From Calendula officinalis (lineage: Eukaryota; Streptophyta; Magnoliopsida; Asterales; Asteraceae), in assembly GCA_963853835.1 (NCBI GenBank), contig OY970820.1, positions 24,183,873-24,247,872 of the forward strand: a DNA stretch of 64,000 nt, in the 5' to 3' direction. Both the position numbers and the translations under genes were made by a program. Shown here piece after piece: positions 1 to 11,392 of the stretch. Below the pieces are notes generated by a model that did no database searches, was not told where the DNA came from, and was given only the letters and a program-made list of their open reading frames with translations. Numbering within the stretch: position 1 is the first letter of the stretch; each line of letters opens with the position of its first letter.

Positions 1-1000
1 ACTTTTTCTTGATCCAAGGGTTATAAATTGTCTCTTAGGACTAGCTAAAATTCTTGGACTACCTTGAACATTTACCTATATTATTATATTTCTTTTTTTA
101 TTTATTTATTTTTCTATTTTTATTGTGTATGTTTCTAGCTTGTTGTTAATTTTGTTTTATCTATATTACATGTTGCCGTTGAAAAAAAATTTCCCAACAG
201 AAAAGGTCCGTATCCAAGATCTTATAAATTAGTTTTCCATTTTAAATTATTAATTATGATAAAATCAGCAAAGACATCAGTGTAACACTAGAGAAATCGA
301 GAATTGACGGGTCAAGTTGTTGTTTGGAGACTACCACGGGACTAGTCCAAGATCAAAGACATAGTGGGGACATTAATTATAATATCATTTGTATCTTTAC
401 TAACCAATTTATATTCATATCTCACTTTATGAATAACTAACTATATAATAATGATGCAACTATAAAGTTACGGTATCTTAAGATTGTTGCAAATTTCATG
501 GATAACATATTTTTAATATCTAGGATTAATAATAATGTCAGTGTAAGAAGTTAATAGGCGAAATCTTTTAAGATCAGAATTAACAAAATAATTAGGATTT
601 GTTTGTTTCAAAGGTATTGTAATATGTGATACAAGGGTTTGTTAAAATAATTATGGGTGTCACAAAACAAAGATATATTATTTCATACTAATTTTTTATA
701 CTTATTTAATTAATATAAGTGTTAAAATTAAAGGATAAAATTATAAAAGATAATTAATATATTCAATATTTTGAAATAGAAAAAAGAATATTTTGTAGGA
801 AATAATATAACTTTTATTAACAAAACCCATAAATTAAACATAGATTTTCTCAAACTTCTAAAAACTGTGGGTTTTATAAGGAAAATGCTAAACATTGTTC
901 TAAGGGCAATGGTTAAGAACAAATTTTGTACTTAAAAATATTGTAAAATAACTAATAAAAATCATGTCTATGAATTTTATTAACCACTCATGCTTGTTTA
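1..1000. other. AT-rich intergenic DNA, no gene seen
   Basis: No open reading frame with recognisable protein similarity, no RNA gene and no clear repeat termini were seen. The stretch borders the 3' end of the LINE that begins near 1001. Confidence 0.6.
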
Positions 1001-1157
1001 ATTTTTTTTGAACAACAAAAAAGAAGGCAACGGGTCGAGCTTCGGCATTATTATCACCCTCCCGGAGACCTCCACACGAAAATATATTACTCTAGAGTCT
1101 AGCAAAAAGCTAGACTAAAAAAAGTCAATACAACGGATTCCTCAACCAATCCACCCA

Positions 1158-4100
1158 CTAAAAAAAGTCAATACTCCGGAATTTTAACCGGCGGTTGTTG
1201 CTATTCGAAATCTTGTCACCAAATTCCCACCACTGTCTGATTGAGCCACATGAAAATGACCCAACATCGCACCATTTAAATACCGAACCCCACACTTGAT
1301 GCGCAATAAAATTGGAGAACAAGAGGTGCGAGATAGACTCGAGTGAATCATTACAAACCGGGCACGAGATGGATTCAATTTCACACCCTCTTCTTGAAAG
1401 ATTGTATCTCGTTGGAAGCCTATCCAAATACACCCTCCACATATATATATTAACTTTAATCAGGATAGAATTATACCAAATAAAGTCCGTTGATACACCC
1501 GGATACATAAAAGCATTTATATGTCTTCTCGTGTTGCCAACTGTAAAAACACATTGGTCTCCCAAATTCCAAACAACTTTATCTCTACCATCACTAAGAG
1601 AAGTCTCTCCAATGAGGGCCATAAGATCATCAAATTGTTCTTGCTCCACCCACCTCTAATGCCTGTTCCTCCAATTGAAACTCCAGCTCCCATTGCACCA
1701 TCTTTCACTAACTTTGCAAAACGAGTTCAATTCTAATCGGAATAGCTGATTAAATCTTTGGGCAAACGGAGCTTGACCTTTCCCAGTATCTAGCCAAAAC
1801 TTGATCGAATCGCCACTCACAACACAATTTTGAATAACATTAGAATCAATAATATTATTATTATGTAAATATTTAACCGAGTCAATAATTTGAAACCAAG
1901 TACCTCTTTTGTATCGCGGATTAGACGGCCGAACAAACCCGCCTTCTTCCCCATACAACGCTTTTATGACTCGACACCAAAGAGCACTCGATTCATTAAC
2001 AAACCGCCACCTCCATTTATACCAAAGGGCTAAATTTAACGCTTCCAAACTAGCAACTCCTAAGCCTCCTTTTTCTTTTTCCGCCAAGCACGAATCCCAC
2101 TTGACCCAACTCATCTTCTTATCTTTATCATTACTTCCCCAAAAGAATTGATCACGTAATTGTTCCAACTTCTTAATAATCATCTTAGGAGTCCGAAATA
2201 TCGACATCCAATAAATGGCCAAGCTACCGAGCACCGATTTAATTAAAGTTAACCTTCCACCGGTCGAGAACATATTTGCCTTCCACCTAGAAAGCCGCTT
2301 ACGAACTCTATCACAAATAACCTCCCAAACTCGATCACTTCTTTTAGCACCTAATCGAATACCAAGATAAGTAAAAGGAAATTCACCTTTACTACACCCA
2401 TTAATATCACAAAAAGCCTCATGCTCCTCCTCCTTCACAATAATACTATAAATATTGGACTTAAGGATATTAATTTTAAGACCCGAATGAGAATGGAAGT
2501 CCGATAAAACGCCAAGAATACCCTCCACATTCGATTGACTCCAATCCGAAACGAACATAACGTCATCCGCATAAAATAAATGGGACACTTGAATATTACC
2601 ATCACCAACCGAAGCCCCAACAAAACGATTGCTTCTAACCGCCTCTTCAATCATAATATGAAGACCTTGCATAGCTAAGATAAAAAGAAACAGCGAAAGA
2701 GGGTCACCTTGACGAAGACCCCGAGCCATAACAAATTCCTCCGTTGGGCTACCGATTCACAAGCACCGAAAGTCTCGATGAAGAAAGACATTCTCGAATC
2801 CAATTCCTCCATTTCGACCCAAAACCTTGATTTGACATAATAAAATCAAGATAATCCCAACTTAACGAATCATAAGCCTTTTCAAAATCGACTTTAAACA
2901 AAAGTAATTTCTTTCGTTTAAACTAGTACCACTACATAATTTCACTAATCATTAACGGACCATCGAGAATTTGACGACCCTTGATGAAAGCTGATTGTTC
3001 ACTACTTATCAATTTATCAATAACTTTAGCTAACCGAAGAGCTAACAATTTGGCAATAATTTTATACTGAATCCCGATAAGAGAAATCGGCCGAAAGTCT
3101 TTCACAAAAACTGGATTTTGGACTTTAGGAATTAACGTGATAAAAGAAGCATTACAACCACCCGGAATATGACCCGACATCAATAATTCCTCTACCGAAT
3201 CCAATACGTCTTGCTTTAAAAGATCCCAATATTTTTTAATGAATTTAAAAGTAATACCGTCGGGAACCGGCAATTTTTCACTCCCACAACTCCAAACCGC
3301 TTCCTTCAATTCTTCCATACTACACGGTTTTTCAAGGTTTTCCACATCCACTTCATTCAGCTGCAAGAACCGATCGGGATCCACACTCGGTAAAGTAATA
3401 TCAACACTTTTAAACTTATCTTTATAAAATTCCAAGAAAGTATTCTTGATATTCCCGGGATCCACTATCCACTCACCGTCTTCCATAATACCTTGGATCA
3501 TTTGAGTACGTCTTCTTTGATTAAGCAAACCGTGGTAAAACGATGAGTTTTCATCACCTTCAACGTCCCATTTTAACTTCAATTTCTGCCTCAAATCAAT
3601 TGTCTTGTTTCTTTCAATCATCTTTAGTTCTTTTAACACTCGATCCGTTGTTTTATTTCATCACCCGAGGCCGCCCCTTCATCAATTCTAGCATCCGTAA
3701 CATCTATATGACTCCGTAACCAAGTCTTCTGAATAAAAGACTCTTCTTTTCTATCCGCATTCCATTTCTTGCAACTATTTTTAATCAACTTGAATTTATT
3801 CTTAAGGTTGACAATATTAGAATTACCAACCTTTATATAGTCAGCACAAGAATTAGCAATCACCTCATTAAAATCTTCAATCTCTAGCCAGGAATGCGCA
3901 ATACGGAAGGGCACCGGGCCAAAATCCAATTTTTTCTAATACAATAAAATAGGAATGTGGTCAGACAGATTGCACTCCAACGCTAATACCTTAAGATCAG
4001 GATGATGATGAAACAAGTTCTCCAAAATAAGGAATCTATCTAGTTTGCTCATCTTAGTAGCAAACTTATTCATTCAAGTAAATTTCCGGCCACCAATTGG

Positions 4101-4628
4101 GAGATCAATTAACCTGTTACGATCAATGAACTGATTAAAGTATCTCGCCCCTTGTTCGTTAAAAACTGAACCAAATCTTTCATCTTCACAACGGACCTCA
4201 TTAAAATCACCAAATATAATAAAAATACCTTCTTTATCATTTAAGAACAAACTAATCTCCTCCCACAACCCCCGTCTACCTTCTACTTCTTGAGGAGCAT
4301 ACACGTTAACCATATACACAAGACCTTGAATACCCATCCATCTACCTTCAACAATAACGAAATTAACCCCACAATGAATGCTCACTTTCTCAAAGGCCGC
4401 CGGATCCCAAATAGAAACGATGTCACCGGAGTGACCACGGGTCGTGCTACATGCGAACTCAAAATGATAATTACCCCATAATGCTTTAATTTTAAACAAA
4501 TCAACTTTTGTCATCAACGTTTCTTGCACACCTACAAAAGACACCCCATTATGAAAACATAATTTTTTAATCCACTTCCTCTTCTCCACATCTCCAATAC
4601 CTCTAACATTTATGGACATTACATTCAT
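1158..4628 (-). pseudogene. LINE ORF2 (endonuclease and reverse transcriptase), broken
   Basis: ORF2 would nick target DNA and copy the LINE RNA. The likely start is at 4628 or 4619, where the endonuclease/exonuclease/phosphatase fold begins (VQETLMTKVD, VNVYAPQE, FGDFNEVR). The frame meets a TGA at 4074-4076 after GGRKFT and a TAG just before 3929, and shifts frame near 3640. Reverse transcriptase motifs follow at 2932-3639 (FRPISLIGIQYKI, SAFIKGRQILDG) and 1656-2729, with the catalytic YADD intact at 2562-2573. Another break lies between 2729 and 2932. The C-terminal zf-RVT-like part (CPVCNDSLESISHLLF) is at 1158-1649. At least two nonsense codons and several frameshifts make it non-functional. 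Confidence 0.85.
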
Positions 4629-6113
4629 TATTAACAAAGAACGCACCCATACCATCTTGAACTTCCTGAGATATCTTTTTAACTTTCTTCTGATCAAACC
4701 ACGTACCACATGAAGAGGAGTCCAGACTAGGCGATCCTTGAATCTGCACCCAACGGTTACAATTTTCAAAACCCGGAGGGCAACTAACCGAGCCCAAGTC
4801 TCTATCCGCAGCGGGACCGTTTTGAGCCTGAATCGGAGATTCAGGTCTAGACGGACTCGGGACCCTGCCATGTTCCGTAAGGTCATTTTCTTCCTCTCCC
4901 ACTGTTACGTTCAACTGCTCTATATCCCCTGTTCATTGTCACTTTTGCCACCGAAGTCTTCGCCATCTTCACTATCTTTAATCTCCACTGTTTCATCACT
5001 TTCATTATTTTGCACAAAGTTATTTAATGAAGACTCTTCTTCCTCCTCCTCTCCACTACAATTAGATTCCGATGCAGATTTTGGCTTATTTATCATAACC
5101 TTCCAAATTTCTGTTTCTCTGATTCTGACCTCATAAATCACCTCTTCCACTTCCACACTAATGTTTTCGGCTATAATCATCTTTTCATTTGTGCTAATAC
5201 ACAATTTACCCCTGCTAGGGTTCCCATCGTGTTCATCAAAAAACAAGAACATCCCCAAAAGGCCCCCAATCTTTTTGTACACATCAGAATCCCATGCACA
5301 TAACGGGAGGCCGTCAACTTCAATCCAAACTATTCTTTCATCAACCACAAAGTTGCTCGTAACATGTTGAGCCTGAGCAAAATAGTTCTTTAAATTTGTA
5401 TTCTTAAACCGAACACATGCCTTGGCCGATCTAAATTCAACCCAATAACCACCGATATGATGTATATCAACATCATGAAAACCCTCATTCTCAAGGATTA
5501 CGTAAAGCTGAGGCATATACCCTATTTCATGTACCTTTGCAATAACAACCAACTCGAAGTTTTCAATGGAGACCAGATCTTTATCTTTCAACACTATAGT
5601 TTTCTTTTCGGCGCTATTTAGTACCCCATCATCCTTGCTTATACCACACGTACCCGCAACCACACTAGCATATGATGAATGGATCTTTTGTGAAGGTTTA
5701 GAACTATGATCAACCTTCTCAGCATTACTAACGATCTTAGTTCTATTAAACCTAGCCACTGAAACATAAATATGGAACGAATCCATCCACTGCTCAGATA
5801 GTTTTCGGGCAAAATTTTCATCGTTTTGTATGCCCAAAAACCTAATAAAACCAAATCTTTTACCAAATTTCGACAGTTTTCTAGGAATAAAAGCGTCAAC
5901 AACCTTACCGAATTGCATGCACCAAGTCCATAATGATTTTTCAGTCACGTTATTTGGAAAATTGGTGATATAGAATGAAGATGCAATTCGCTCCACTGAT
6001 TTCTGATATGGGTTAGAAATAGGTTTAAAAACTCCATTCGATTTAGATCTGTCGTTGTTTCTAACCCGCCACGACCACCCTGCTGCATCCGCAATTGTTT
6101 TCGATCTTCCCAT
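4603..6113 (-). pseudogene. LINE ORF1 (RRM-type RNA-binding protein)
   Basis: The main frame starts at the ATG at 6113 and runs 397 codons to a stop at 4920. Residues about 45-120 look like an RNA-recognition motif (SFYITNFPNNV as RNP2-like, RFGFIRF as RNP1-like). This fits plant L1 ORF1 proteins, which coat the LINE RNA. The acidic C-terminal part is followed by a stop; a further 103 codons in another frame (4603-4914, with SCPPGFE) look like the displaced C-terminus, so a frameshift near 4915-4920 probably split the gene. That tail overlaps the start of ORF2. Domain calls are from motif reading only. Confidence 0.75.
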
Positions 6114-6250
6114 GATACTCTTTACTCATAAACAACCTAACCCTCCCCCCTCCCCCGCAAAATTACGACGGCCGACCAAGAATTGTCGACGACGACGGCG
6201 CTAGGGTATAGAGCGTATTTCTATTACCTATTTCTATACCGGTTAAGTTC

Positions 6251-6824
6251 TCTGCAAAAATATATGCTCTTTATTTGTTTAATTGTACATTAATCATTTT
6301 AAGAGAAAATTACAAACCAATAATACTGTTAATTTTTCTAAATCCACTTGCAAATTGTAGCTTAATTTATTTGGAGGAATTTGACAGAGGCGTTTTCCTT
6401 ACTCCTTGCGTCATTATCATGTCCAAGTTGCAAAGGAGAGACAGAAAGGCTAAAAATAACCAAATAATGGTATTTAATCATATCATTTAATCTTATTTAT
6501 AGTTATATATATTAGATGAATATATATTTTAAAATCAAAAAGTAATATTAAAAGAGAAAATTAATTAATTACACATATTATCCGTAAAACTATGAATAAA
6601 ATAAAATGTTACTACTAAATATCATTTCTCAACATAATATAATGGGGACATACGCTGATGTGAGCATGTTATCCACGCGTTTCTCATAACTGTCTCCCCT
6701 CGGTTAACCAATCTCCACTTCTTTCCCGAAAGGGTTATTTAACATGTTCATATTATTTCCCCTCATTGGATATGATTTATTCGACGTACCCCATTATATT
6801 CCTCAAAAGTTATTTCTTATATAA
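6251..6824. other. AT-rich intergenic DNA, nothing recognised
   Basis: It contains only a short ORF (6275-6490) with no recognisable similarity. No transposon ends were identified. Confidence 0.5.
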
Positions 6825-6997
6825 GAAATGGTATTTAGTTCTACCATTTATACATACTTATAAGTTTACCTACTTGATAGGTTGACATGTGTATTCTACT
6901 AATTATCTCATAATATTATCCCTTAATTTTGACACGTGTCTTCATCTAATAAGTAGGCCTATGAGTATGTTTAAATGGTAGGCCTAAATATCATTAC
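6825..6997. mobile_element. MITE-like imperfect inverted repeat
   Basis: The left arm (from about 6827, aatggtatttag followed by taccattta) and the right arm (ending ctaaatatcatt at 6984-6995) are reverse complements over roughly 55-60 bp with some mismatches. There is no coding sequence between them. The size (~170 bp) and long terminal inverted repeats fit a MITE. Target duplications and the superfamily could not be fixed. Confidence 0.5.
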
Positions 6998-7206
6998 TCT
7001 TCCTATATTAATTGTGCCATCAATACAATTTTCAATTAACTGTAACAAGAAATACAAAGATTGTGTGTAATGACGAGATCAAACCATGGATATGTATGAT
7101 TTGTGATATGTATTAATAAAATCAATTTTAAGATTTAATCGTTAGTTTAACTATCACTACGGAGGTTTGATCATGTATTCAGTCAGGAGATCAAAAGTTG
7201 ATGTGA

Positions 7207-7211
7207 CATTG
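7207..7211. repeat. Target site duplication CATTG, left copy
   Basis: CATTG directly precedes the 5' LTR and is repeated directly after the 3' LTR at 23753-23757. Confidence 0.9.
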
Positions 7212-8364
7212 TGTTGGAATTATGTGCACAGTTAGTCAAACTATGATGATACATCCATGCCTACGAAACACTTAAGGGTCACACCGGTGAGTGCATGTAA
7301 TACGAGTAGTTATTATGCAATAATACTTGGAGAGGAATGATTCATAATAGTCATTATGAATCATTTAAGTATTAAGTTAAGTTTAACTTATTACTATATT
7401 AGTTTAACTAACTAATTAATACAAGTATTTGTACATTTACTAGTTGAGTAAATATACAATGTGTTAATTATAGATTATCCATGATATGATTTAAAGCTAT
7501 TAAATCATATAGTAATTGGATAATATTATTGTCTAAAGATTATATAAAAGTTATTATATAATTTATTATTAAAGGTATAAAACATAAGTATATATTTCGT
7601 GTATGTATATACCGAAATATATAAGTGTATAATACTAAGACATTTGATAATTAAGTGTGACAATAATAACTAGTAAAACTATGAGGGTTGAATGTGTAAA
7701 AAGATAAGTTTAATTAAGAAGTTAATCTTAATTAAACTAAAAGGGTTCTAAGTGAAAGGTCTTCTATTATAAATAGAAGATCTTAACCTTAACCTAATTC
7801 CTCTAATGCTTAACCCTAAGCCACGAAATTCTCCTCCTCCCTCCCCTTGAATTCGGCCGAAACACCAAGAACACAAGTCTTGTGTTCTTCGTGTTCTTCG
7901 TTCGTTCTTCGTTCGTTCTTTGCGTTCTTCGAAGATCGATCGAGTTATTCAAGGATCGTTGCAAGAACCGACTAGAAAGGTTTCTCGTTGTGTTCATTAT
8001 CAGTGGACTTACTTAAGCAAGATTAAGGTATGTTTTGGGAAACTCTTTTCCCTTCTTCTCCTCTTGTTCGAATTCGACCGAGAACCCTAGGGTTCTTAGT
8101 TGATGGTCGACGAACGCACACAAGCATTGTGTGTGTTCGAGTTCTTCGAATAAGTTTTCTTTCTTGTTAATCAAGTTTGATTTCCAAGTTCCTATAATTC
8201 TTTAGGGTTTAAGGATTAGGTTCAATCTCATTTCCGCTTTTAGGGATTGAATCAACTTGTTGGTTTAACCGGTCAAGAACACCATCATGTTCTTACCAGT
8301 ATGGTTTGAACCTAGTCACTAGGAGGTTGACCCAAGTGGTTGATCAGTGTTATGAAACCCTTCA
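7212..8364 (+). repeat. 5' LTR of TR-GAG 1
   Basis: It begins TGTTGGAATTATG and ends CCCTTCA, collinear with 22578-23752. It contains a TATA-like, AT-rich stretch with tataaatag near 7770 and a run of gttcttcgtt repeats near 7885-7925. Small ORFs inside it are repeat artefacts. Confidence 0.9.
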
Positions 8365-8365
8365 G

Positions 8366-8377
8366 TGGTATCAGAGC
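8366..8377 (+). other. Primer binding site, tRNA-iMet type
   Basis: TGGTATCAGAGC lies one base after the LTR end. It is the standard complement to the 3' end of plant initiator tRNA-Met used to prime first-strand synthesis. Confidence 0.93.
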
Positions 8378-9497
8378 GATGGTTTAGAAATCTAAACAAG
8401 ATTAACAAAGTTTTTGTTTGTCTAATTTCCAAGTTTTTCTTTATTTTTGTTCCTTCTTCTTTTTCTTCCTCATGGATTTCGAATGAGGGTAAAGAACCCT
8501 AGACCAAGAATGTTAAACAGTTTAGTTTAATTGGTCATAAGGATTCTAAACCCTAGTAATTTCGAAAATCTAGAAAGAACCCTAGGACCAAGAACATTAA
8601 ACTAGTTTAGTTTAATTGGTCAAAAGGCTTCTTTCCCTAACCCTAGAAGTTTCGAAATATTGAAGAACCCTAGGATCAAGAATGTCAAAATTTTATCAAG
8701 AGGATTCTTTCCTTTATTACCTGATCTTCAAAATCTAGGACCGGGTATATTAAGCTAAGTTTGGTTTAATTGGTCAAAAAGGATTCTTTCTTTTTCTCCC
8801 TAGATTTCGAAAAGCATAAGGAGACTTGGACACCAAGTTTGATTAAACTAGTTTAGTTTAATTGGTGGAAAAGCTTCTTGGGCTAAAGGAAACTTTCGAA
8901 CCCTAGAAGTAACCTAGGACCAAGAACATTAAACTAGTTTAGTTTAATTGGTTAATAGGATTAATCAAGAACATAATCTAGAACCTAGAGAATTAAACAA
9001 TTTTATGTTTAATGAGGTTTGATTATTGTTTTAATAAATTTATTAAAGCTGGTTCTTTAAATCTAGAAATCTAGACAAAATTTTGTTTAGAAGATTTAAA
9101 TTGAATAAGTTTAAATAAAATTATTAAAGTTATAATCTATCCTAGAATTTAAACAAAGTTTAATAATTGTTTGAATAGGATTGATTAAGATTAATCTTTT
9201 ACCAAAAGGAGTTATTGATCAAGTAAACTAAAACTAGGTTTTAATTGATCAAGAACAAGATAAGGGTTTAATTAATTAAATTTAATTAAGGATAAAAGAG
9301 AAGTTTTAATTTTAAAGTCTTAAAATTAACAAGATGTATTTATATTATATTATATATAATTTTCGGAATTTGTAAATTATTTAAAATTGATTTTAAAAGA
9401 TAAAATAGTTTGTACGTATTTTAATTAGTCTAAGTTAAAATACACATGTACAAATTAGGTATAACATTCTTATTAAGAATGTTATAAGGTTTTAAAG

Positions 9498-9500
<3 letters not shown>

Positions 9501-9592
<92 letters not shown>
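9501..9592. repeat. (TA)n microsatellite
   Basis: About 45 uninterrupted TA units lie in the leader of TR-GAG 1. The matching place in TR-GAG 2 has only short TA runs, so the tract expanded in this copy. Confidence 0.95.
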
Positions 9593-9594
<2 letters not shown>

Positions 9595-10514
9595 AATACG
9601 AGATTAAAATGGAACATTAAATATGTATGTTATTTTGATCATTTAAGGTATAATACTAAATAACTAGAAAATTGTATTAAGTTATAATTAAACTAGAAAT
9701 GTACAAAGTTGTAAACAACTAGAAATTGTACAAAGTAAGATTTCATTATAATTAGATAATAATACGAAAGTTATAAATATTAGATTGTATAAAGTTATAA
9801 GTAATTATAACTAGTTATTTATACAAAGTATATTACGAGTTACGTAAAATACTAGATTAATGAATAAGGGTTAAATAAGGTATGAAATTTAAGAACCTAT
9901 ATTTAACTAAGTCTAAGTTAAATATAATAATGGTTCAAGCAATCTAAGATTATTATATATAGTTTTATATAATAAGATTATTAGTATTCACCAAGTTTAA
10001 ACTAGTGATTGTGTTCATCCTTAAGTTCCATCATGGTTGTTGATATTAGTGGGAGCTACACAAGAAAATCACATAGTTTATAAATGGGTCCCTAGGACAT
10101 ATTTTGGAGAATCTAATAAGTAGATGTTTAATTTTATTATTAATCATAAAAAAAACTAGTTATGTTAAATTAGAGTTTTGACTTGTGTTCGTAAGTCATA
10201 AAGAATTAAAATTTCTATTTTAAAGTTTAACATGGGGTTTGAAGTTTTTCAAGGTAAATAAAACAAGTACGTTTTATCAAGATAAGGTTTTTCACAAAAC
10301 CTAGTAATATCTTTTGTACACCTCGTTTTAAGGTATACAAGTAAAATCGAACAAATTTAAAACATAGAGTTTTAAAGGTAATTTTAGAAAGGCGTCTTGT
10401 GGAATTAAGTACACGAATCGCAAGTTTTAAAATTAAGGATTAAAATTGGAATAAAGGTTTAAGTTTAGTTTAGACTTAAACAAACCCAAGAAAATCTTAG
10501 ATCGAAGTACTATC

Positions 10515-10835
10515 CACCTAATGGAACACCTCACTTGTTCAACGATATTCATATTGTAAGGAGAAAGAACCTTAGATATGGATTCAAATCATTGTGAGTG
10601 TTAGGGTGCATAAGGTTCTGTGATAATCGGGAGTCCCGGCACAGAGCATCGCATTGTCTTAGATGGTCTGATTAAATTCGTACAAGGTTGTAATAAGTTA
10701 TAAGTCGAAAGATTCTATGCCCCTTAGGAATCGTGTCAAGTCTTGATACGATCGGTAAGGATGTTACCTACCAGAAATAGCATGTCTCGTCGGGAAGTGC
10801 CCAAACCTTGCGGCGAGAATGTGATATATGGATCC
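10515..10835 (+). promoter_or_regulatory. Conserved structured leader of TR-GAG 1
   Basis: This block is shared with 56720-57125 and, on the minus strand, 38340-38688 and 44624-44972. Predicted stem-loops are: P1 at 10616-10646 (ctgtg pairs with cacag, apex ATAATCGGGAGTCCCGGC); P2 at 10732-10750 (CGTGTCAAG / CTTGATACG); P3 at 10754-10768 (GGTAA / TTACC); P4 at 10786-10817 (CTCGTCG / CGGCGAG). The P4 loop GGAAGTGCCCAAACCTTG is the same in the related elements. Position between primer site and gag suggests packaging, dimerisation or translation control; that role is inferred. Confidence 0.65.
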
Positions 10836-10922
10836 TAGGCGTAAAAATATTAATTATGAGTTTATAATATATTTTAGAGAATGTTTATGATAATTACTAA
10901 TTAAACTGAGTTTGATTTATAG

Positions 10923-11392
10923 ATGGCGGCAACAACCATAACGACACGTACCAACAATCTCTCACTACGCTTGTTTCTAGAAAAGGACGAATTGACTGGG
11001 TCAATGTTTCTCAATTGGAAGCGTGATCTTCGTATTATGCTTCGGCATGAGAGAAAAGGAAATGTCCTAGAAAGAGAAATACTAAATGCTCATGCCGCGA
11101 ATGCTAGAAATGAACCAGGACAAGCATATTACGCTTGTAGAGTGTTCAAATCTTGCAAGGTGGTTAAGGGATCTTCGGTGAATGCTCACGTCATGAAAAT
11201 AAAAGAGCACATGGATCATCTTGAATGACTAGGACACCCAATACCGTTGCAGTTAGCAACAGTAATGATACTCAACTCATTGTCAGATGACTATAAGTCT
11301 TATGTAGTCAACTACAACATGCATAACATGGAGCAATCCATTGTTGAGCTACATTCCGCGCTCAAGACTACTGAATTGATTTGGGGACCAAG
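10923..11392 (+). pseudogene. gag of TR-GAG 1, 5' part, degenerate
   Basis: The ATG at 10923 follows an AG and opens a gag like that at 57208 (shared FLNW near the N-terminus, HVMK, HMDHL). Compared with that copy, a block of about 170-190 bp is missing after the GQAYY region, and a stop follows at 11226-11228. Similarity continues in other frames to 11392 (NYNMHNME-like), where the gypsy element begins. It cannot encode a full gag. Confidence 0.8.
11388..11392. repeat. Target site duplication of gypsy element, left copy
   Basis: CCAAG precedes the left LTR and CTAAG follows the right LTR at 19812-19816 (4 of 5 match). Removing the insert and one copy restores a sequence collinear with the intact gag near 57830, which supports this assignment. 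Confidence 0.7.

Larger units (their letters stand above)
1001..6250 (-). mobile_element. L1-type LINE retrotransposon, nearly full length but decayed
   Basis: On the minus strand the order is ORF1 (RNA-binding), then ORF2 with endonuclease, reverse transcriptase and a zf-RVT-type C-terminal region, ending in a short A-run (T-run near 1001-1008 on the plus strand). The last ~80 bp resemble the end of the LINE fragment at 30640-30715: both carry a gccgaagctc-type word before the A-tail. A weak candidate target duplication ttgtttaa lies beside the T-run and again near 6276. Stops and frameshifts show that it is inactive. The 5' boundary near 6210-6250 is approximate. Confidence 0.85.

Noticed and set aside
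7803..7997. ORFs in the LTRs (also near 23214, 54226 and 61177)
   Set aside because: They translate gttcttcgt-type repeats in the LTR and lack codon conservation between LTR copies.
9501..9592. (TA)n as a regulatory TATA cluster or origin
   Set aside because: A simple microsatellite expansion in a transposon leader, not kept in the sister element.
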